Below are positions 27,079 to 34,943 of a stretch of 64,000 nt of DNA, piece by piece (positions within the stretch are counted from its first letter, which is position 1; every line of letters begins with the position of its first letter). This stretch comes from Paraburkholderia piptadeniae. GTDB taxonomy: Bacteria; Pseudomonadota; Gammaproteobacteria; Burkholderiales; Burkholderiaceae. Where the stretch lies: contig NZ_CYGY02000025.1 of NCBI RefSeq assembly GCF_900007165.1, positions 1 through 64,000 of the forward strand, read 5' to 3'. The notes beneath the pieces were generated by a model. That model worked only from the letters and a program-made list of their open reading frames with translations. It had not been told where the DNA came from and did no database searches. Made by a program: the position numbers and the translations under genes.

Positions 27079-28447
27079 GCCGCGCGGCTCCCGTCCCGGC
27101 GATGCGCCCGAACGCCGTGCCGATCGACATGCCGACGCCCGCCGTGTAGCCCTTGCCGAGCACGTTGCCCGCCATCATTTCGCCGGCGACGAAAAGGTTG
27201 TCGCTCGGCACCCCGCCGAAATGCACCTGCGCGCGATCGTTGGTCTCGAGACCCAGATACGTGAACGTGATGCCCGGGCGCAATGCGTAGCCGTAGAACG
27301 GCGGCGTGTCGATCGGGCGGGCCCAGTGCGTTTTCGGCGGCACGAGCCCTTCGGTATGGCAATCGTCGAGCGCGGTGTGATCGAACGTGCCGACACGACA
27401 TGCTTCGTTATAGCGGCGCAGCGTCTCGGTAAACTGCGCTTCGGGCAGCGCCATCTTGCGCGCGAGTTCAGCCAGCGTGTCGGCGCTCTCTCCCGGAAAC
27501 ACCGGCGGCATGAAGCGGCCGATCGCCTTCGAATCGATGATCGAATAGCCGATCTGGCCGGGCTGCTGCGCGACGAGACGGCCCCAGATCGCGTAACGCT
27601 TGGGCCAGAAGTCCTCGCCTTCATCGTAGAAACGCTCAGCGTCGCGATTGACGACGACACCCAGCGACACACAGTCGATGCGCGTGCAGATGCCGCCGTC
27701 GTAGAGCGGCGCGCGTGCATCGATGGCGACGCAATGAGACTGCGACGGCTCGCCGATGGCGTCCGCGCCCGCGTCGATCATGTATTTGAGCAGCACACCC
27801 ATGTTGAAGCGCGTGCCGCGAATCAGAAAGTTGTCGGCGGGCCATTCGCCGCGCTGGTTCTGGCCCCACGCCTCGCGCAGCCATTCGCGGTTCGATTCGA
27901 AACCGCCCGCCGCCAGCACGCACGCGCGCGCCTCGAAACGCTGCGTGCCGCTCCTCGCCGCGACGAAGCGGCCGCCGTCGAGTTCGATCGCATCGACGGG
28001 CGTTTCATAGCGGACCTGCACGCCGAGCGCTTCCGCGCTGCGGTAATACGCATTGACGAGCGCCTTGCCGCCGCCCATGAAGAACGCGTTGGTGCGCGCG
28101 ACGTGCAACGCGCCGGACAGCGGCGGTTGAAAGCGCACGCCGTGCTTGCGCATCCACGGACGGCACGTCGACGATGCGCGGATCGTCAGCCGTGCGAGAT
28201 GCTCGTTGGTGCGTCCGCCCGTGACTTTCAGCAGATCCTGCCAGTATTCTTCTTCGGGATACGCCTCGACCAGCACGTCTTGCGGCGCGTCGTGCATGCA
28301 GCGCAGATTGCGTGTGTGCTGCGAGTTGCCGCCACGCCATTCGCGCGGCGCGGATTCGAGCATCAGCACCGACGCCCCCGCCTCGCTCGCCATCAATGCA
28401 GCGCAGAGCGCAGCATTGCCTCCTCCGATGACCAGTACGTCAACCAT
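27038..28447 (-). CDS. tcuA: TcuA, FAD-dependent tricarballylate dehydrogenase
   Basis: The 469-residue flavoprotein starts [25 protein letters not shown] (FAD dinucleotide fold). It has the fumarate reductase/succinate dehydrogenase flavoprotein layout: [46 protein letters not shown] and a C-terminal [22 protein letters not shown]. It oxidises tricarballylate to cis-aconitate. The ATG 28447 follows AGGAGG at optimal distance. It lies 60 bases after the LysR gene on the same strand. Confidence 0.88.
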   Translation of the reverse strand: MVDVLVIGGGNAALCAALMASEAGASVLMLESAPREWRGGNSQHTRNLRCMHDAPQDVLVEAYPEEEYWQDLLKVTGGRTNEHLARLTIRASSTCRPWMRKHGVRFQPPLSGALHVARTNAFFMGGGKALVNAYYRSAEALGVQVRYETPVDAIELDGGRFVAARSGTQRFEARACVLAAGGFESNREWLREAWGQNQRGEWPADNFLIRGTRFNMGVLLKYMIDAGADAIGEPSQSHCVAIDARAPLYDGGICTRIDCVSLGVVVNRDAERFYDEGEDFWPKRYAIWGRLVAQQPGQIGYSIIDSKAIGRFMPPVFPGESADTLAELARKMALPEAQFTETLRRYNEACRVGTFDHTALDDCHTEGLVPPKTHWARPIDTPPFYGYALRPGITFTYLGLETNDRAQVHFGGVPSDNLFVAGEMMAGNVLGKGYTAGVGMSIGTAFGRIAGTGAARHALQTSGVESAEV

Positions 28448-28507
28448 ACATGCCTCCTTTCGGACGCACTGTATCGACAGTCCGCGCGCGTCGCCATCAG
28501 CGAGTCG

Positions 28508-29461
28508 TCAAGAGGCCTTCAGGTTTCGTGAAGACTCCTGCCGGCGCAGCCGTGCACCGGGCCAGCGCCCTTCCCGCACGAGTTGGCGCGCGACGTCCGC
28601 GAGCACGACGCGCGCCGCCAGTCCCGCCGGCGACAGTTCGTCGTCGGATACGCTCGCGATCATGTTGGGGCGCGTTGCATAGACATCGGCGACGGACACG
28701 CTCGCCAGCGCCGCGTTCTCAGGCCGCGCCAGCGCCGCGCCCGGCTGGATCGTCGCGCCCATGCCCGAGCGCACGAAGTCCATCAGCAGCGCGAGGCCGT
28801 CGACTTCGGCGACGATGCGCGGTTCGTACTTCGCGCGCTTGAACGCCGCGGCGAGCAGCGTGCGCAGCCCGTGCGGGCCGCTCGGCAGAATCAGCCCCAG
28901 TCCGCCGAGTTTGCCCAGACGCACGGACTCGCCCTCCGGCATGCCGTCCAGGCCGTTTGCGCCGATCACAAACAGCCGCTCGTCGAGCAGCGGCAGCACG
29001 CTCCAGCGTTGCGCGGGCTCTTCGCGGAACAGCACCGCGAGATCGATCTGCCGCGCACTCAGCATCGAACCCAGATAACCCGACAGGCTTTCGACGATGC
29101 GCAGACGCACATCGGGATAGCGTTCGCGCATCGCCTGCATGAACGCAACGCCAAGCACGCTCGCCGTGCTCGGCGCCATGCCGATGCTCACGTGGCCCGA
29201 CAGCCGCGCCGCGCGCGCGGCCAGCGCGGCATCGTCGACATGACGCAGCGCGAGCTGCGCCTGCCGCCAGAATGCGAGGCCCGCGTCGGTGGGCACCACG
29301 CCGTTCGACGTGCGTTGCAACAGCCGCGTCGCCAGTTCGCTTTCGAGACGGCTGATCTGCTGACTCAACGCGGAGGTGACGACGCCGAGTTCGAGCGCGG
29401 CTTTACCCATGCTTCCATGCTCGATGACGGACAGGAAGTAGCGAAGCTGTCGGAGTTCCAT
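28508..29461 (-). CDS. tcuR: LysR-family regulator, probable TcuR
   Basis: The 317-residue protein has the LysR N-terminal HTH (MELRQLRYFLSVIEHGSMGKAALELGVVTSALSQQISRLE) and a periplasmic-binding-like effector domain. Effector landmarks are GHVSIGMAPSTASVLGVAFM, LVLFREE-type core strands and GLALLMDFVRSGMGATIQPG. It heads tcuABC on the same strand, as in tcuRABC loci where TcuR activates the structural genes with tricarballylate. The upstream side is occupied by a broken hydrolase and an insertion sequence, which may have changed its original promoter. Confidence 0.82.
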   Translation of the reverse strand: MELRQLRYFLSVIEHGSMGKAALELGVVTSALSQQISRLESELATRLLQRTSNGVVPTDAGLAFWRQAQLALRHVDDAALAARAARLSGHVSIGMAPSTASVLGVAFMQAMRERYPDVRLRIVESLSGYLGSMLSARQIDLAVLFREEPAQRWSVLPLLDERLFVIGANGLDGMPEGESVRLGKLGGLGLILPSGPHGLRTLLAAAFKRAKYEPRIVAEVDGLALLMDFVRSGMGATIQPGAALARPENAALASVSVADVYATRPNMIASVSDDELSPAGLAARVVLADVARQLVREGRWPGARLRRQESSRNLKAS

Positions 29462-29516
29462 GGCGTGGTGAGAAGGCGGAAAATCCGCTCATTTTCGCAG
29501 GACCGTCTGCGATCAG

Positions 29517-29765
29517 CTACCGCCACGTGAAGAGCAGATTCTCGACGATCGCCGCGACTTCCTCGGGCGCATCGTGATGCAGCATGTGCCCGGCTTGCTC
29601 GATGCGCATCGAGTTCCTCGCGGAATGCCCGCGGCCCGGATTCGCGCGCGGCTTTCGCGAGCGCGCTCGAGCGTCCCGCTTCGACGTGCAGCACCGTCGC
29701 CGTCGCCGATCGCCACAATGCGCGCGTACTTGCCCCCAATATGGGCCGCACGGCCTTCAATTATT
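29517..29765 (-). pseudogene. C-terminal fragment of an alpha/beta hydrolase
   Basis: On the minus strand, ending at a TAG at 29517-29519, one frame reads MRIEQAGHMLHHDAPEEVA and continues AIVENLLFTWR. This is the catalytic-histidine tail of an alpha/beta hydrolase. A second frame just upstream gives VLHVEAGRSSALAKAARESG, consistent with the preceding strand and helix, so a frameshift separates the pieces. Everything N-terminal is missing, and an IS110-family element begins about 70 bases further. The fragment lies directly upstream of tcuR. Confidence 0.65.
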
Positions 29766-29836
29766 GAAAGCTGGTTCGGCCATTTTGATCGCGGGGCTGC
29801 GGTGGTGCCCCGTGCAATCCGTCCCTTTGGCGCTTA

Positions 29837-29850
29837 TATGAACGCCGCCC
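29837..29850 (+). repeat. Left subterminal inverted repeat of the IS
   Basis: TATGAACGCCGCCC is the exact reverse complement of the repeat at 31232-31245. Matching stops at both sides. It marks the transposase 3' end of the element. Confidence 0.85.
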
Positions 29851-30085
29851 GGCTTGCAAGGTAGTGCGGTGTGACGCACGACGGGGTTTGGCTGCAGGCT
29901 TATATCCGGCGTCTGCAGGATGGCCCTGCGCGCCCTGATGGAATTCGCCGGGAACGACCTCTGCTATCTAGCGCGCTCGTAGCGCTCAGCGTCAATCAGG
30001 TTTGCGTTCTTGCGGTCCAACCTGTCTTGCCATCACATCACGACTTGCCTTCGCAGCCTTCCAGCAGAGGTTGTTGTCGAGTTTC
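29851..30085 (-). ncRNA. Candidate bridge/seeker RNA region of the IS
   Basis: This 235-base non-coding stretch lies between the transposase stop and the nearer inverted repeat. IS110-family recombinases use a structured RNA made from the element's own non-coding end, and for the IS1111 group this is reported on the transposase 3' side. No folding was computed and RNA borders are unknown, so only the region can be given. Confidence 0.4.
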
Positions 30086-31111
30086 CTACATCGACGGTTT
30101 GAGGCCTTCGTAGTCCGCTTGATAAGTTCGGTTATGAGCGAGAACGGCCCGGGCGGTTCGAGCCATTTTATTGGCGAGGGCAACGGCGGCCACGTTGACT
30201 GGCCGCCGTTGCAGAACTTGCTCGCACCAGGCTGTCTTCCGTCGGCTCTTGAATAACACGGCGCGCGCCCCGTGGATCAGTAGCATTCGTAGGTAGCTGT
30301 CGCCGCGCTTGGTAATACCGCCCAGACGTATCTTGCCGCCCGTTCCGGTTTGCCTTGGGACCAGCCCAAGGTACGCTGCAAGTTCACGGCCAGACTTGAA
30401 TGCCGTCGGATCACCGATCGTCGCAACCAACGCTGTGGCGGTCAGGGGCCCGATGCCCGGAATCGCAGCCACTCTTCGACATGCGTCTTCCTGACGTCGC
30501 CAGACTCCGAGCTGTCGCTCGAGTTTCTTGATCTCGTCATCGAGCATGCTGATGTGACGAAGCTGATCGCCGAGCGCGCAGAAGAGCGTCGGGGGCATCA
30601 ACTCCTCTATCTGAGGGAGATGTTCGCGAAATTCCGTCAGGCCGGCGACGCGCCCAGCTTTAAGCGTAACGCCAAACTCGTACAACAGACCACGCAGCTG
30701 ATTGACCTGCATGGTGCGTGACTTGATCAGCAGGGAGCGCATCCGATGCAACGCCAGCATGGTTTGCTGCTCTTCAGTCTTTGGCGCGACGAAACGCATG
30801 CCGGGTTGCTGCGCCGCCGTCCAGATCGCGCGAGCATCGGTAGCATCCGTCTTGTTGTTCTGGACGAACGGGCGGATAAATCTCGCGTGCAGGAGCACGA
30901 CGGTGTGACCAAGCGCGGCGATCTTGCGCGCCCACCAGTGCGCGCTCCCGCAAGCTTCAAGGGCAACACGCCCGGTCTGGCGAAGGCCGAGGAACTCTAT
31001 CAGCTGCTGTTTATTGAAGCGCCGGTTAGCGAACTCACCGGTTTCATCCTCGATCCAGTACATCTGGAACACTCGCTTCGAGATGTCGAGCCCGTAGGTC
31101 GTGGTAGCCAT
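30086..31111 (-). CDS. IS110-family transposase (DEDD recombinase)
   Basis: The 341-residue transposase has the N-terminal RuvC-like DEDD domain (D9 in TYGLDIS, E52 in ALEACGS, D89 and D92 in NKTDATDARAI). The C-terminal transposase-20 domain has AAIPGIGPLTATALVATIGDPTAFKSGRELAAYLGLVP, where the serine after FK is the proposed nucleophile. All catalytic residues are present and the gene is uninterrupted, so it may be active. The start ATG 31111 is the first with a full RuvC strand. Confidence 0.93.
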   Translation of the reverse strand: MATTTYGLDISKRVFQMYWIEDETGEFANRRFNKQQLIEFLGLRQTGRVALEACGSAHWWARKIAALGHTVVLLHARFIRPFVQNNKTDATDARAIWTAAQQPGMRFVAPKTEEQQTMLALHRMRSLLIKSRTMQVNQLRGLLYEFGVTLKAGRVAGLTEFREHLPQIEELMPPTLFCALGDQLRHISMLDDEIKKLERQLGVWRRQEDACRRVAAIPGIGPLTATALVATIGDPTAFKSGRELAAYLGLVPRQTGTGGKIRLGGITKRGDSYLRMLLIHGARAVLFKSRRKTAWCEQVLQRRPVNVAAVALANKMARTARAVLAHNRTYQADYEGLKPSM

Positions 31112-31231
31112 CGTCGTACCTCGCTTCGGAAATAGGAGCCAACAGCGCCACTTTGGCACATCCGGGAAGGTCGCATTGGTAGACGACCCGATTCCCGCGA
31201 TTTCAGCCTGGTTGTGCGCTCCCCGAAGGGA

Positions 31232-31245
31232 GGGCGGCGTTCATA
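31232..31245 (-). repeat. Right subterminal inverted repeat of the IS
   Basis: GGGCGGCGTTCATA is the exact reverse complement of the repeat at 29837-29850. It lies 121 bases upstream of the transposase start. Confidence 0.85.
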
Positions 31246-31253
31246 CCATCTAT

Positions 31254-31313
31254 CTAACAGCGGCGCGTAGCCGACAGCAGCCACAGCAGCAAGCAGTGAT
31301 GCAACGGCTTCAC
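31254..31313 (-). pseudogene. Histidine kinase N-terminus truncated by the IS
   Basis: A GTG at 31311-31313 overlaps the stop of the response regulator, the usual coupling of QseB/QseC-type pairs. The frame reads (V)KPLHHCLLLWLLSATRRC and stops at 31254-31256, nine bases outside the IS repeat. KPL..CLLLWLLS fits the first membrane helix of a sensor kinase. The remaining 400 or more codons are gone, and the DNA beyond the IS is an unrelated hydrolase fragment. Confidence 0.6.
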
Positions 31314-31960
31314 GCGATATCTCCGATGCGGTAACCAACACCGCGCACGTTGCGGATTGTGTCGACGCCGAGCTTGCGGCGCAGGTTGTGGACATGCACC
31401 TGAACAGCGTTACTCATAATCTCAAGACGCTGCTCAAGTTGCTCGTGGGTGACGACTATTGTCGGATCACGCATCAACTCACGGAGCAACGCGGACTCTA
31501 GTTTCGTCACTGAGATCTCGTGGTCACGCAGCCAGACACGGCACTGAACAGAATCGAGCCACAAGGCACCTACGTGCAGCGTTGTATCTGCGTGTCTCGC
31601 TTGATGCCGATCCTCGACTCGAATGGATGCAAGCAACTCGTTGAGCGCGAACGGCTTGACGAAATAATCGTCCGCCCCTCTGTCCAGACCCGTGGCGTGG
31701 TCCGGAACCGTGTCTCTCGGCGTAATGACCAGGACTGGCGTCGGATCGTTACGATGCCGCAGCCCTGTGAGCAGGGTCAGTGCGTCGCTTCCTTGCAGCC
31801 CAAGATCGAGCAGCACCAACGCGTACGGCGTCGTTCGAAGCACACGCATGGCCGATGCCCCGTCAATTGTCCAGTCGACGGCAAAACCCTTTCTGCGTAA
31901 CCGATGCTGCAACGCACCGCCGATCGAGACGTTATCTTCCACCAGCAATATGCGCATCAA
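31310..31960 (-). CDS. OmpR/PhoB-family response regulator (QseB-like), now without its kinase
   Basis: The 216-residue protein has a receiver domain with acidic pocket E8/D9, phosphoacceptor D52 (LVLLDLGLQ), T80 and K102 (DDYFVKPF). A winged-helix DNA-binding domain follows (VTKLESALLRELMRDPTIVVTHEQLEQRL, VQVHVHNLRRKLGVDTIRNVRGVGYRIG). All signalling residues are intact. The kinase gene that should follow in an overlapping frame is truncated after about 18 codons, so this regulator depends on another kinase or small phosphodonors. Confidence 0.88.
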   Translation of the reverse strand: MMRILLVEDNVSIGGALQHRLRRKGFAVDWTIDGASAMRVLRTTPYALVLLDLGLQGSDALTLLTGLRHRNDPTPVLVITPRDTVPDHATGLDRGADDYFVKPFALNELLASIRVEDRHQARHADTTLHVGALWLDSVQCRVWLRDHEISVTKLESALLRELMRDPTIVVTHEQLEQRLEIMSNAVQVHVHNLRRKLGVDTIRNVRGVGYRIGDIA

Positions 31961-32168
31961 ATGTTCCGCCTCCGGATCGGCGCGCTTTGTTCAAGTTGAT
32001 AAGGATGACATTGGTTGGCTGTCGATCATCGCTTTCGGCCTTCGATCAGAGTACAGAACCCGTCTGGCGTTAACTTTTCCTTAAGTCTGCACCGGCAAGC
32101 TAGCTGTGCCAGCTACTGCCCCACCCCGGGCCGCAGCACTGACACCTGACTAGCTGGAGGCGCAGACC

Positions 32169-32450
32169 ATGAACAGGACCCTTGAACTGGCCGCTGTAGC
32201 GGCCGCATTGCTTTTACCGGCCGTTTCTTTCGCTCAATCATCCAATGGCTCGCCCACGCGCGCCGAAGTGCGCGAGCAGTTGGCCCAGCTGGTAAGAGCC
32301 GGCTACAGGCCAACTGGACGCCACAACAAATATCCTTCGGACCTTCAAGCGGCTCAGGCACGCGTTGCTGCCGGCGCCCCCGGCACAGGCCACTCGCAGG
32401 AGCCTCGTCAACCGGCACCCACGATGACCCCGAATGGGCAACACGATTGA
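32169..32450 (+). CDS. DUF4148 small exported protein
   Basis: The 93-residue protein has a signal peptide (MNRTLELAAVAAALLLPAVSFAQ). The DUF4148 motif is GSPTRAEVREQLAQLVRAGYRPTGRHNKYPSDLQAAQARV, and the tail is rich in P, Q and G. The ATG is preceded by GGAGGCGCAGACC. DUF4148 proteins are abundant in Burkholderiales and often sit beside two-component systems. Function is unknown. It is divergent from the response regulator across 208 bases. Confidence 0.8.
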   Translation: MNRTLELAAVAAALLLPAVSFAQSSNGSPTRAEVREQLAQLVRAGYRPTGRHNKYPSDLQAAQARVAAGAPGTGHSQEPRQPAPTMTPNGQHD

Positions 32451-32510
32451 TTACGCTCGCGCAATTGTCGGCATGGCGAACGACAGCTTTCCGTCACCCA
32501 CGACTGCCAG

Positions 32511-32533
32511 GCCGCCAGAATGGAGCTGGCGGC
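32511..32533. terminator. Hairpin between convergent genes
   Basis: GCCGCCAG (32511-32518) and CTGGCGGC (32526-32533) form a perfect eight-base stem with a seven-base loop. It lies in the 87-base gap between the DUF4148 gene and the OxlT-like MFS gene. The T tract is poor. Confidence 0.55.
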
Positions 32534-32537
32534 TCGC

Positions 32538-33830
32538 TCACTGAGTCTGAAGGACGGGAGCGACCTCGTCGCCCATGCCTGCGAACCAGCGCTTTCGCAT
32601 GGGCGCGAGAATGAACTTGGCCGACACGCCCGCGACGACCGACACGACGGCGGAGCCGATCAGCACATGCTCCCATGAGCCGCCTGCCGCCACCAGCGAC
32701 GCAATGGGGACGAGCAACGACGCGGTGCCCTTGGCCGTATAGAGCGTGCCGGCGTTCGACGACGCGTATTTGCTGCCGAACGTATCCGCGCAGATCGCCG
32801 GAAAGATCGAGAAAATCTCTCCCCAGCACAAGAAGATCAGTAGCGCGAAGATAAGGAATGCGTAATGATCGTGGCCGTAAGCATTCATTCCGAGCAACGC
32901 AAGTCCCTCGCCGACGAACACGAGCAGCATGGTGTTTTCCCGGCCGATCTTGTCGGATAGAAGACCGCAGACGGGTCGGGTCAGCCCGTTGAGCAGATTG
33001 TCGATCGATAGCGCCAGCGTCAGCAAAGGCAATGTTGCGCCAAAGAACTGTACAGGCAGCTTCGCAAAGCCAAATGCCTTTGCAATCGGGCCGAGCTGCG
33101 CCGTAGCGATCAGGCCGCCGGCGGCTACGAGCACGAATAGCAGGTAGATCATCCAGAAGAGCGGTGTTCTGACCATCTGACCCGGCGTGTAGTCGACCTT
33201 GCTCGTCACGACGCGCGCGACCGGCTTGATGCCGGGGCCCGGATCAGGGCGAATCAACGCAATGCTCAGAATGAAGATCGCAATACCTTGGATTACGCCG
33301 AATACGAAGAACGTCTGCCGATACCCCGAATTGTGAATCATGTTCGCGATCGGAATTACCGTCAGCGCGGCACCGGCGCCGAAGCCCGCTGCCGTCAGTC
33401 CGGCGGCGAGCCCGCGCCGGTCCGGGAACCACTTCAGCGCATTGCCCACGCAGGTGCCGTACACGCAGCCCGCTCCAAGGCCTGCAATGACTGAAGCGGC
33501 ATAGAGCACGGGCAATGTCGTGGCGAAAGAATCGATCACCCAGCTCAACGCGACGAAGATTGCGCCAGCCATGACGACGGGGCGCGGACCGAAGCGGTCG
33601 ACAAGCCAGCCCTCGATCGGCACGAGCCACGTTTCGACCAGAATGAAGACGGAGAACGCCGTCTGAACCTCAGCAGCGGTCCAAAGATTTTGCGTTTTCA
33701 TCGGGACAACGAAAAGTGTCCACGCATATTGCAGGTTGGCGACGAGTGCCATGCAGGCAATGCCAATGAACAGTTGAGTCCACCGGTTTCCCAGGAAGGG
33801 TTTGCCTGCCGGCGAAGCAGCGGATGACAT
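32538..33830 (-). CDS. MFS transporter of the oxalate/formate antiporter (OxlT) family
   Basis: The 430-residue protein has twelve predicted helices. LFIGIACMALVANLQYAWTLFVVPM opens helix 1, GWLVDRFGPRPVVMAG lies between helices 2 and 3, and ASVIAGLGAGCVYGTCVGNALKWFPDRRGLAAGLTAAGFGAGAALTVIPI is the OFA-family signature region. CGLLSDKIGRENTML marks the second half. The start ATG 33830 follows AGGAGAAG. OFA members exchange or import oxalate, formate or other small acids. No oxalyl-CoA enzymes lie nearby, so the substrate is open. Confidence 0.82.
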   Translation of the reverse strand: MSSAASPAGKPFLGNRWTQLFIGIACMALVANLQYAWTLFVVPMKTQNLWTAAEVQTAFSVFILVETWLVPIEGWLVDRFGPRPVVMAGAIFVALSWVIDSFATTLPVLYAASVIAGLGAGCVYGTCVGNALKWFPDRRGLAAGLTAAGFGAGAALTVIPIANMIHNSGYRQTFFVFGVIQGIAIFILSIALIRPDPGPGIKPVARVVTSKVDYTPGQMVRTPLFWMIYLLFVLVAAGGLIATAQLGPIAKAFGFAKLPVQFFGATLPLLTLALSIDNLLNGLTRPVCGLLSDKIGRENTMLLVFVGEGLALLGMNAYGHDHYAFLIFALLIFLCWGEIFSIFPAICADTFGSKYASSNAGTLYTAKGTASLLVPIASLVAAGGSWEHVLIGSAVVSVVAGVSAKFILAPMRKRWFAGMGDEVAPVLQTQ

Positions 33831-33974
33831 GACGACTTCTCCTACAAAATAAAGGTCGGGTGACGGCGCGCGATGCTGCGATCGTACGCGCCGCACCTTG
33901 TTTCACGCAGCGTAGGCGCCGTACGGGTCACGCAGGCGGGATGCTGCCGCGCGACCCGAAAACGGTGTGCGATA

Positions 33975-34770
33975 TCAGGACTTCTGCTCGTACACGCCAA
34001 CCTTGTTGCTTTCGTTGAGATAGACGTAGACGCGATGGGTTGCCGTATCGACCGTCAGCGTGTGGACCTTGGGCTCGGTACGGATGTGATCGACAACCTG
34101 ATTCGAATCCAGATCGATCACCTCGAGGTTGCCGGTCTTGTCGCCGATGAACGCGCGACGCTTGTCAGTGTCGATCGCCGTCTGGTCGACGGCGCCGGCG
34201 ACGCCGATGGTCGTGACCAGCTTGCCCGTTGTCGGGTCCACGACAAGCATCTTCTTGTCGCTGGTTCCGAAAATCAGGTGATTCGTTTTGCTGTCGTAGA
34301 CACCGCCCTTCGCGGCGCTCTTCAAATCGAACTCCCACACCGCCTCGATTTCGTGGGTATTCGGATTGATCACGTCGATCTTGCCGCAAACCGGCTGATA
34401 CAGGCGGTCGGTGGAGGCAACGTACAGCGCGACGTCCGGTCCGTCCTTGTCGTCTTCGGGCTTCAGCTTGAACGTTGCAGTAAGCTTGTACGGCGACGTC
34501 GGCTCAAAATCGCTTCGTTATTGCTGTCGTCGTTCGCGATCAGAATCGTGCCCGACTTCGTGTCGACATTCACACCGTCGGGGGTTTTGCCTCCGGTGTC
34601 GACAGCGGCGATCCGGTCGAAAGTAACGCCATCCAGGTGCATGTCCACAATCTGCGGCGCAAATTGGGAGGAGATGCGATCCACAATGTGCGTGGGGTAG
34701 GCTACCGCATCGGGAAGCTTGTATGAGGTAGCCGGCGGCGCTGTTGCCGATACGCGTGTCAGTCGGCCGC
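33975..34770 (-). pseudogene. Frameshifted YncE-type beta-propeller gene
   Basis: Two frames encode consecutive pieces of one protein. The N-terminal piece contains SSYKL-like APPATSYKLPDAVAYPTHIVD, then FAPQIVDMHLDGVTFDRIAAV, GKTPDGVNVDTKSGTILIAN and DDSNNEA. Near 34505 the frame shifts by one base, and the C-terminal piece continues EPTSPYKLTATFKLKPEDD and on through DVALYVASTDRLYQPVCG, with repeated propeller strands to a stop at 33975. The start codon and signal peptide are not recoverable upstream of about 34770. A sequencing error could cause the single shift, but the missing start argues for a decayed gene. Confidence 0.65.
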
Positions 34771-34789
34771 CGCCTAAGCGTCGGTGAGC

Positions 34790-34943
34790 GCGACGCCTGC
34801 TTCATCGTCGACACTCCCGCCGCCTAAGCCGGCTTATCCGCCGCCGGCGGTCACGCCAACGCAAGCCGCTCCGCGTGGTATCCGTTTCGATTTCAACGAT
34901 GGCTGCGTTTCGCGAGACATCGCGCGAGCCGTTCTCAAAATGC
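34790..34943 (+). pseudogene. Proline-rich fragment resembling the N-terminus of a TibC/BAHT-type heptosyltransferase
   Basis: The plus strand encodes LPPPKPAYPPPAVTPTQAA, then PRGIRFDFNDGC, and ends at a TAG near 34943 after unrelated residues. GIRFDFNDGC resembles the start of autotransporter O-heptosyltransferases, which often follow a proline-rich leader. There is no start codon in frame, and a stop lies upstream. CCGCCGCCTAAGC occurs twice nearby, which may have promoted slippage. This is a weak recognition from one motif. Confidence 0.3.

Larger units (their letters stand above)
29837..31245. mobile_element. IS110-family (IS1111-type) insertion sequence
   Basis: A 14-base perfect inverted repeat marks both ends: TATGAACGCCGCCC at 29837-29850 and GGGCGGCGTTCATA at 31232-31245. 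It encloses the transposase gene and about 235 bases of non-coding DNA downstream of it. Subterminal inverted repeats around a single DEDD transposase are typical of the IS1111 subgroup, in which true ends lie a few bases outside the repeats. The whole element is about 1.41 kb. Neither flank is an intact gene, and the two flanks belong to different genes, so insertion was followed by deletion or recombination. Confidence 0.85.

Noticed and set aside
26891..28531. A 546-codon plus-strand frame opposite tcuA
   Set aside because: The minus strand encodes a clear flavoprotein with FAD motifs; the plus frame is a compositional shadow.
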